Shown here piece by piece: positions 1 through 5,466 of a stretch of 13,149 nucleotides of DNA. Each line of letters opens with the position of its first letter. The stretch's first letter is position 1. This DNA is from Candidatus Zhuqueibacterota bacterium. Lineage in GTDB: Bacteria; Zhuqueibacterota; Zhuqueibacteria; Oceanimicrobiales; Oceanimicrobiaceae. The stretch is from positions 2,149-15,297 of the forward strand of contig JAABYK010000423.1 in assembly GCA_011775825.1 (NCBI GenBank). Direction: 5' to 3'. The notes under the pieces are model-generated. The model saw nothing but the letters and a program-made list of their open reading frames with translations. It searched no databases and was not told where the DNA came from. The position numbers were made by a program, and so were the translations under genes.

Positions 1-1829
1 AGGGTATTCTCAGTTACTTTAAGAAAGAAGGCATGAAAAATCGCTGCCGCAATGCTTTCGGTTCTTTCTTCACCATCCCAGGTTTTGATCAAATCATAGA
101 GTTTTTGCAGTTCGGAGTTTGCACTCGAGTCCAACTCTGCCTTTACCGTTTTCAGCAAGAGGGGAAGTGTCTGTTGTGCATATTTGGACACCACATCCAT
201 CTGTATGGTCTTAAAATCATCAATCGAAAGAAGCTCTTTGTCGGAAAGAAGCTCTCTGATCCGAGTCGCCCGGCTTGGAGGTTCCCAAAGGTTCGTAATG
301 TAGTAAGGATACCGATCACCGACAATTTTGTTGTTGGCTGTAACAATGAAATGTTCGGGTGGGTTCAAAACATGTGGCTGTTCTTCAAAGGGTACTTCGC
401 CGGACCATTGGCCTGTATCGAGCCATCCCCGATGGGGGAGAATTCCGGTGGCATTCCTGCGGATGGGAATCGCGCCGCCCAAATAATAACCGATGTCCCC
501 ATCTCGCGACGCAAACACAAAGTTTTGCGCCGGAACTCGGAAATCACGCAGTGCATCGGTGAAATCATCCCAATTCTTCGCCCTTTGAAGTCTTAGCACC
601 GCAGCCAGTTCATCGCTCGGTCGGTGACCGGTCCAATGCATGGAAACCGCATCTTCTTTATCCTTTAATAAAGGATGAAAGTCAGAAATGACGGGTCCGT
701 TCCTGCTGATTCTAATTTCTAATTTTTGCGCTTCTTCTCCTTTAACCACGATTTCTTCCTCGACCATCTGAAAGTTCGCCCACTCGCTGCCATTCCAATA
801 TTGTTGAGGATTCTCCGAATTCATTTTCTCAAAGTAGAAGTCAACGTCATCGACCATACCATTGGTAATGCCCCAGGCCACGTTCTCGTTGTGACCAATC
901 AAAACCACGGGCGTGCCCGGTAACGCGACCCCGGCGACGTTTATGTCGGGACAAGACAGATGCATTTCATACCAAACCGACGGTACGCCCAGCTCCAAAT
1001 GAGGATCGCTAGCTAACAATGGTTTGCCGCACGCTGATTTTTCGCCCGAGACTGCCCAGGCATTGCTTCCAAGTTGCGCGCTATCGATTCCGAGAATATC
1101 CCGCAGCTCCAAACCGGCATTCACAAAACCCTCCACATGCGTCCAAAACGGTTGGATACTTGACGGTATGATAAACGGGCCACTTTTGGGAAAACCCGGG
1201 AATATTTCACGCGCTTTTTGTTCGCCAAGTTTCTGAACCAATTCGTGCAGGGCTAAATCCACATACCAGCTAAAGGAAAGCTTCCACGCCATGAATCGCA
1301 TGAACGCGACGGAGTCCCCTATGTTCCACAATTCGGGCTTATATTTTAAGATGGCAAACTCAACCGGAAGCCGATCCATGTGAGTGTCGATGAACGCGTT
1401 CACTCCTTCCGTGTAAGCTTCCAGGCTCTGAAGCGATTGCTCGGAAAGGGTGGTTATGATTTCTTGAGCCACTCTTTTGAATCCCCAAAGACGAGTGAAT
1501 TTATCGCTATCGATCGTCTCGCTGCCAAAGATTTCCGACAGGCGTCCGCTGACAACCCGGCGATTAAAATCCATTTGCCACAGCCTGTCCTGAGCCTGGA
1601 CATAGCCAATGGCTCTGAAGAGATCTTTTTCGTTCTCCGCAAAAATGTGGGGAACACCATAATCATCCCTGTAAATGTGTACCGGTTCATCAAGCACGCT
1701 TATCTGAATTTCACCATCGGTTTTTGGCAGGGATTCAAGAAGAAGGCGATAACTGAAGAAGACAAGGGTAAGGAATACAACAAAAATAAAGATCGCGGCA
1801 CTTAAGAACACCTTGCGAATAGAAGTCAT
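1..1829 (-). CDS. Penicillin acylase family protein (Ntn hydrolase), 3' end cut off by window edge
   Basis: A penicillin amidase/acylase-type N-terminal nucleophile hydrolase, a family that cleaves amide bonds of beta-lactams, acyl-homoserine lactones or related amides in the periplasm. From ATG at 1829 the frame is open for 609 codons to base 1, so the C-terminus lies outside the window; family members are usually about 750-850 aa. An uncleaved-looking membrane/signal segment covers residues 6-28. The autoproteolysis site is Leu-Gly-Ser-Asn-Ala-Trp, with Ser255 (codon 1065-1067) expected to become the first residue of the beta chain. Further family motifs are Asp-Pro-His-Leu at 275-278, Gly-His-Asn-Glu-Asn followed by Ala-Trp-Gly, and Ala-Asn-Asn at 498-500, matching the oxyanion-hole Asn of penicillin G acylase. 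The catalytic set seen here is intact. It starts 22 bp after the preceding barrel gene with no clear Shine-Dalgarno, suggesting coupled translation. Substrate cannot be told from sequence. Confidence 0.93.
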   Translation of the reverse strand, partial: MTSIRKVFLSAAIFIFVVFLTLVFFSYRLLLESLPKTDGEIQISVLDEPVHIYRDDYGVPHIFAENEKDLFRAIGYVQAQDRLWQMDFNRRVVSGRLSEIFGSETIDSDKFTRLWGFKRVAQEIITTLSEQSLQSLEAYTEGVNAFIDTHMDRLPVEFAILKYKPELWNIGDSVAFMRFMAWKLSFSWYVDLALHELVQKLGEQKAREIFPGFPKSGPFIIPSSIQPFWTHVEGFVNAGLELRDILGIDSAQLGSNAWAVSGEKSACGKPLLASDPHLELGVPSVWYEMHLSCPDINVAGVALPGTPVVLIGHNENVAWGITNGMVDDVDFYFEKMNSENPQQYWNGSEWANFQMVEEEIVVKGEEAQKLEIRISRNGPVISDFHPLLKDKEDAVSMHWTGHRPSDELAAVLRLQRAKNWDDFTDALRDFRVPAQNFVFASRDGDIGYYLGGAIPIRRNATGILPHRGWLDTGQWSGEVPFEEQPHVLNPPEHFIVTANNKIVGDRYPYYITNLWEPPSRATRIRELLSDKELLSIDDFKTIQMDVVSKYAQQTLPLLLKTVKAELDSSANSELQKLYDLIKTWDGEERTESIAAAIFHAFFLKVTENT

Positions 1830-1851
1830 CGAATTGAAATTTTAGTCATAC

Positions 1852-2598
1852 TCAAAAGTACTCGAAGTAGCCGATCCGAAACTCCCGCGTTACTTCTCCG
1901 GCCCCATTCTCAAGCAGGTCTTTTAAGTTAAATTGCAAAAACAAACGATCCGAAAAGGACCATTCCACACCCAAATTCAAATAACCCTCTCCGGACCCGA
2001 ATTGTTCATCGTTTTCATTATCATTTCGTGCCAGGTCATACTCAAACACAAAGCGAAATTCTCGATTAAAGCTCAAATCTGCTCCTAAGAAGACGTTCAA
2101 GTCTTCGTCATTGTCGTCGGTTTCAAGGCTATAGTTTATACCGCCGTGTAAGCCGAGATTCTCAAAGAATGCGTAATTCTTACTCGCAACCGCATACACA
2201 CCACGCGACTTGTTTACGTAACGATCGAAAGCATCGTTAAAGGCACCATATCCTTGGGAATTGAAACCCAATGTAATTGCCGGCATAACGAAAGCTTCAT
2301 CTATAAATCGCACTTTGCCTTGAATACCAGGCTGTGGGTTCCAATCGATCTCACCGGAACCGATGATGTTTTCACCGCCAAATGACAGTCCAATCATAAA
2401 CCTGGGTGTAATTCCAACCCCGACTCCTCCAAGCAAGCCGCCGTTTCCAAACATTCGCAACGCGATGTCGAAGCTCCCTCGTTCCAACGTACCTGCGGTC
2501 GGCATGTCTATTAAGAGTCGGTGTTGATCTATTGGTTGGGACCAGAGAGTGTCGGTGCACAAGAATATCGAGGCAAGTAAAATGACACGTGTTTTCAT
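1852..2598 (-). CDS. Predicted outer-membrane beta-barrel protein, hypothetical
   Basis: A 248-aa secreted protein with a signal peptide (residues 1-20, ending near Leu-Trp-Ser-Gln). The rest is alternating hydrophobic/polar beta-strand sequence rich in Gly, Phe, Tyr and Asn, ending in Tyr-Phe-Glu-Tyr-Phe; a terminal aromatic is the usual signal for insertion by the BAM machinery. The segment with Gly-Phe-Asn-Ser-Gln-Gly-Tyr and the later Val-Ala-Ser-Lys-Asn-Tyr followed by Gly-Gly-Ile-Asn-Tyr resemble YjbH-like barrel proteins of environmental Gram-negative lineages, but I do not recognise a named family with certainty. The start at 2598 is supported by AAGGAG at 2604-2609, five bases upstream. 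It sits 32 bp behind the SDR gene and 22 bp ahead of the acylase gene. The stop is TGA, showing that TGA terminates normally here. Function unknown. Confidence 0.72.
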   Translation of the reverse strand: MKTRVILLASIFLCTDTLWSQPIDQHRLLIDMPTAGTLERGSFDIALRMFGNGGLLGGVGVGITPRFMIGLSFGGENIIGSGEIDWNPQPGIQGKVRFIDEAFVMPAITLGFNSQGYGAFNDAFDRYVNKSRGVYAVASKNYAFFENLGLHGGINYSLETDDNDEDLNVFLGADLSFNREFRFVFEYDLARNDNENDEQFGSGEGYLNLGVEWSFSDRLFLQFNLKDLLENGAGEVTREFRIGYFEYF

Positions 2599-2603
2599 CC
2601 TCT

Positions 2604-2609
2604 CTCCTT
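2604..2609 (-). promoter_or_regulatory. Shine-Dalgarno AAGGAG for the barrel gene
   Basis: AAGGAG on the minus strand, five bases before the ATG at 2598. It fixes the start of the 248-aa barrel protein and shows that canonical ribosome-binding sites are used in this genome. Confidence 0.75.
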
Positions 2610-2630
2610 AAGAAAACTCTGTCTTCAATC

Positions 2631-3422
2631 TCAAAGGATACCCTTAACCGCGCCGCCATCGACTTGAATGGAGGTTCCCGTAATGTAGCTGGCGCGTTCG
2701 GACGCCAGGAACACAACCAGATCCGCGAGCTCCTCCGGTTTTCCCAGTCGACCCATCGGGATGGTGTCGGTAAGCGCTTTTTCTATTTCCTCCGGTTTCT
2801 GGTTCGAAGACTTCGCCCGGCCTTGAATGATCTGCTCAACGCGATCCGTACGAGTCCAGCCTGGGCAGACGTTGTTGATTAGGATTCCCTCTGAGGCGAC
2901 TTGATTCGCCAATGTCTTTGCCCAACCCACTACGGACAATCGTAGACTATTCGATAAAAGCAACTCATCAATGGGCTGTTTCACTGACACGGACGTAATG
3001 TTGATGATGCGACCCCATTTTTGTTTTCTCATGAGGGGCAGAATTTCACGCGTTAAGCGAACCGAAGACATTAAGGTCAGATCCACGCCTTTCTGCCAAC
3101 TCGCATCGTCCAAATCCCAGAAAACACCTGCAGGCGGGCCTCCGGCGTTGTTAACCAGAATATGAATTGTTTCAAACGTTTCGGTGGCTCTGGTCACCAG
3201 TTTCTTGATGTCAGCGGGCTTCATGAGATCCACCAGAACCGTGAGAATATCGCCCCCGGTCTGAGATTGGATTTCATTTTTTGCAGCTTCGAGATTCTTT
3301 TCGTTCCGGGAACATAAAACAAGCTTTGCCCCTTCCCTTGCAAGCCCGAGGGCCACTGCTTTCCCCAATCCCTGACTCGATGCCGCCACTAAGGCGACTT
3401 TATCAGAAATACGTAAGTCCAT
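2631..3422 (-). CDS. SDR family oxidoreductase, FabG-like, with substituted catalytic Tyr/Lys
   Basis: Short-chain dehydrogenase/reductase of about 263 aa, a normal length for the family. I use the ATG at 3422; an in-frame TTG at 3428 would add two residues. The Rossmann-fold signature is Ala-Ala-Ser-Ser-Gln-Gly-Leu-Gly (13-20) instead of the usual Thr-Gly-x-x-x-Gly-Ile-Gly. Asn-Asn-Ala-Gly is at 91-94, the catalytic-type Ser at 144, and the Pro-Gly loop plus C-terminal Asp-Gly-Gly are present. Gap-free alignment by eye with E. coli FabG from the catalytic Ser puts Ser157 where the catalytic Tyr belongs and Arg161 where the Lys belongs. Both deviations match what I know of the BKR-like SDR subgroup (cd05344), which lacks perfect cofactor and tetrad motifs, so this is probably an inherited subfamily trait, not decay. 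NAD(P)H-dependent reductase activity is an inference and may differ mechanistically. Confidence 0.9.
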   Translation of the reverse strand: MDLRISDKVALVAASSQGLGKAVALGLAREGAKLVLCSRNEKNLEAAKNEIQSQTGGDILTVLVDLMKPADIKKLVTRATETFETIHILVNNAGGPPAGVFWDLDDASWQKGVDLTLMSSVRLTREILPLMRKQKWGRIINITSVSVKQPIDELLLSNSLRLSVVGWAKTLANQVASEGILINNVCPGWTRTDRVEQIIQGRAKSSNQKPEEIEKALTDTIPMGRLGKPEELADLVVFLASERASYITGTSIQVDGGAVKGIL

Positions 3423-3515
3423 AAACAACCAAACCGTTGGGATTGAATAAAAAGGCGGATTTCAAGAATGGTGTTCCTTCCCTCCGTTTTCTCAGCGATT
3501 GGATGCCCGACAGTC

Positions 3516-3980
3516 TTACTTTATCTCAGGACTTGCTTCCCAATCATAGCCAATTTCAGGGTCATTATGTGCGATTCGTCCTTCTTCATCGGGATTATAG
3601 GTTTTGGAAGTAATGTACAGGAGATGAGCCACGTCGCCCAGCACCTTGCATCCGTGAGCCACACCTGGCGGAATCTTTAAAACCTTGGCTCCGTAGTTTT
3701 CTCCCATGAATATCTCTTGCGTTTCTCCTTTGGTTGGAGAATCTTCACGTTTGTCATGCAGGCCGACTTTTATGTTGCCTACGGGTACATACCACCAATC
3801 CACCTGTGTTTTGTGAATGTGCCAGGCTTTGGCGACCCCGGGATACATGAGCGAGTGGCTAAATTGCCCAAATCCTTCTGTGAAAAAAGAATCGGTCTCT
3901 CGAATGATCTCTCGGAAAAATCCCCGTTCATCCGTATGAGTTTTGAGTTCTTTGATCTCGACGCCTTGTATCTTTTTCAT
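3516..3980 (-). CDS. dTDP-4-dehydrorhamnose 3,5-epimerase family (RmlC-like) cupin
   Basis: A 154-aa RmlC-type cupin; true RmlC epimerases are about 180 aa, so this is a short family member. Visible family features are Asp-Glu-Arg-Gly-Phe-Phe-Arg-Glu at 17-24 (the conserved D-x-R-G-x-F block), Trp-His-Ile-His followed by Gln (53-59) matching the active-site histidine region, Ile-Pro-Pro-Gly-Val-Ala-His-Gly at 103-110, and the C-terminal Tyr-Asn-Pro-Asp-Glu-Glu-Gly then Asn-Asp-Pro-Glu-Ile-Gly, as in RmlC. RmlC epimerises C3 and C5 of dTDP-4-keto-6-deoxyglucose on the way to dTDP-rhamnose. No rmlA, rmlB or rmlD neighbour is present, so a different nucleotide-sugar substrate, or a stand-alone sugar isomerase role, is possible. 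The start ATG at 3980 lacks a strong Shine-Dalgarno. It lies 46 bp behind the selenoprotein gene. Confidence 0.78.
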   Translation of the reverse strand: MKKIQGVEIKELKTHTDERGFFREIIRETDSFFTEGFGQFSHSLMYPGVAKAWHIHKTQVDWWYVPVGNIKVGLHDKREDSPTKGETQEIFMGENYGAKVLKIPPGVAHGCKVLGDVAHLLYITSKTYNPDEEGRIAHNDPEIGYDWEASPEIK

Positions 3981-4026
3981 AAGAAGCGACTTTCTTGTTT
4001 AAGCATTCACTCCTGCAATTGAACGA

Positions 4027-5403
4027 CTAATGAGTTATCTTGGCTCGAAATTCTGCATAGTCAAAATGAGGGGTATTTTCTTCATTATGACATTTCCGGC
4101 ATGTCTCCTCGGTAATCGGCTTAAAATCTTTTGTAGCCCCATTGGTCTCACCATTCGTGGAGCGCCCCCTTCCCCTGAATCGATTGATGTGAGTCGCCAT
4201 GTCTTTTGCGACCGGTCTGTGGCATTCGGCACACTGCACACTAACCAAATCCGGAGTCTCCGCGAGACGGGTAAAACCATTGGGCTCACCAGACATAGTG
4301 GTATGACATTTCTGGCATTCGGGATTGTGCGCTTGTTTCTCCTCCACCAGAGTTTCCCAAGCATGCGAATGCAATGTTGCACGCCACTGATTGTGCTGTT
4401 TAAAATGGCATGTAATGCACGCTCTCTGGCTGAACAGACTGTATTGAGTCTTGGCCTTTGGGCTTTCCAATGGAAAGGTCAGCAATACTTCTTCGTCATA
4501 TTCCTTCACAAGTCTGGCAAGTTCAGCATCATCCGAAATCTTGCTGTTCAATGCAACGGTTTTGCCGTACACATTGGATTTGCCGTCCGACGGCAGTTGA
4601 AAATCAAGCTGTCCGAGATACTTACCCTTTGAGCCGGGTTGCATAACCACCGTATCGCCGACCCGATGCGGTTTTCGTAAGTGGGTTCCAAAATGGCCGC
4701 TAATGATGATATCGATTCCTTCCACCTGCTCAACCAGTTGAATAGAATTGTTGATCCCCACATGTACCAGGCCGATGATGAGGTCGCACTCTTGTTTGAG
4801 CGTTTGCACCTGGTTTTTGGCAGCGGCAACCGGGTCTCGTATTTCAAAGCCTGTTTCTGGCGGGACCATTCGTGCTGCGCGCTCTTCCATCGTGACTCCA
4901 AAAATTCCCACTTTCCATCCATTGATTTTCTTGATGATATGAGGTTTGGCAAAGAGCTTTCCAGTCGCGGTTTCATATACGTTTGCCGATACAAAAGACA
5001 AATTGTGCTGTTCGCGCATCTCCCGTAAAAACTCGTGCCCGTACTGCAAATCCTTTTCGGCCAAGTTTATCGCATCGTAATCTAGCAAGGACATCCCTTT
5101 TAACAGGTATTTGACTTTCAGAGTCTGAGACCTGGTTTTTGTGCTGCCGAAATCTCCACAATCGACCAGTAGCTGAGTAACTTCGCTCTGTTTTACACTC
5201 TTAATGTAGCTGGCTCGCCGAGCCAGTCCGCCATACTGGCTGGCCTTTCAACCACACGGTTTGATGTAGCCGAACATATCGGCTGTGAAGAAAAGCTGGA
5301 CAGCCATATCTCTTTGGTCCGTAAATGATGTGGCCTTTAGAAAAAAGATAGCGATAAGCGTTAGTAAACACCCACTCAAAATTTTAATAACAAGTCGTTT
5401 CAT
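4027..5403 (-). CDS. Candidate selenoprotein: UshA-like degenerate metallophosphatase fused to tetrahaem cytochrome c (Sec52 at in-frame TGA)
   Basis: Read through one in-frame TGA (5248-5250), this gives 458 aa in a single unbroken frame. Residues 5-22 form a signal/anchor helix. Residues about 36-300 resemble 5'-nucleotidase/UshA metallophosphatases: Thr-Ala-Asp-Met-Phe-Gly (40-45), Val-Asp-Cys-Gly-Asp (80-84), Leu-Val-His (H214), Ser-Gly-His (H237). Several metal ligands are replaced, with Phe44 for His and Glu116-Lys117 for the Asn-His pair. Pro-Cys-Gly-[TGA]-Lys spans 49-53 and is followed by a Gly-Gly-Leu-Ala-Arg-Arg block; relatives, as I recall them, carry Cys-Gly-Cys here. Four CXXCH haem sites lie at 329-333, 363-367, 391-395 and 435-439, so this is an extracytoplasmic electron-transfer or redox protein. 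Starting at 5094 instead would lose the export signal that haem attachment needs. Pseudogenisation by one nonsense mutation is the main alternative. The gene follows the GWxTD gene by 63 bp. Confidence 0.85.
5210..5244 (-). promoter_or_regulatory. Candidate bacterial SECIS element downstream of the TGA
   Basis: Two mutually exclusive hairpins occur within 38 nt after the TGA. The distal one (5210-5226) is a perfect 7-bp stem, CTGGCTC/GAGCCAG, with triloop GGC. Its first loop G is nucleotide 29 after the TGA, which fits the published bSECIS rule as I know it (G among the first two loop bases, 16-37 nt from the TGA). The proximal one (5217-5244) is GCCAGCCAG paired with CTGGCT-C-GGC, one bulged C, and a 9-nt loop starting 13 nt after the TGA. 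Its stem is longer, but its loop does not begin with G. Both use the same CTGGCT strand. SelB binding is inferred. Confidence 0.68.
5248..5250 (-). other. In-frame TGA read as selenocysteine codon (Sec52)
   Basis: The only stop codon between the ATG at 5403 and the TAG at 4027 in this frame. It falls within Lys-Pro-Cys-Gly-TGA-Lys-Ala-Ser, giving a Cys-x-Sec redox-type motif, and the same frame carries recognisable family sequence on both sides, so no frameshift is involved. TGA ends other genes here normally, so a genome-wide reassigned code is not the explanation. Confidence 0.82.
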
Positions 5404-5414
5404 GACTCATGATA

Positions 5415-5419
5415 CCTCC
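5415..5419 (-). promoter_or_regulatory. Shine-Dalgarno GGAGG that supports the start upstream of the TGA
   Basis: GGAGG on the minus strand lies 11 nt before the in-frame ATG at 5403. An out-of-frame ATG at 5410 is only 4 nt away and leads to a peptide of a few codons. The site argues that translation begins before the TGA. At the alternative Met (5094) the only purine run, AAAAGGG, abuts the ATG with no usable spacing. Confidence 0.7.
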
Positions 5420-5466
5420 ATATTAATTCGTGAGCATGTTGAATATAAAATATCACGATCAAATTT

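Noticed and set aside
33..596. 187-aa plus-strand ORF opposite the penicillin acylase
   Set aside because: The opposite strand carries clear acylase motifs throughout; the plus-strand product has no recognisable domain.
4030..4632. 200-aa plus-strand ORF opposite the cytochrome domain
   Set aside because: It is antisense to four in-frame CXXCH motifs; the product shows no domain and is a shadow frame.
4027..5094. 355-aa ORF starting at the Met at 5094 taken as the complete gene
   Set aside because: It has no export signal although it carries four haem sites, no spaced ribosome-binding site, and it begins in the middle of the phosphatase-like fold. The same frame continues upstream with family sequence.
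5248..5403. Frameshift or simple pseudogene as cause of the interrupted N-terminus
   Set aside because: Frame is identical on both sides of the TGA, the TGA sits at a redox Cys position, hairpins follow it, and there is no other damage in 1377 bp. A nonsense mutation cannot be excluded formally but is less likely.
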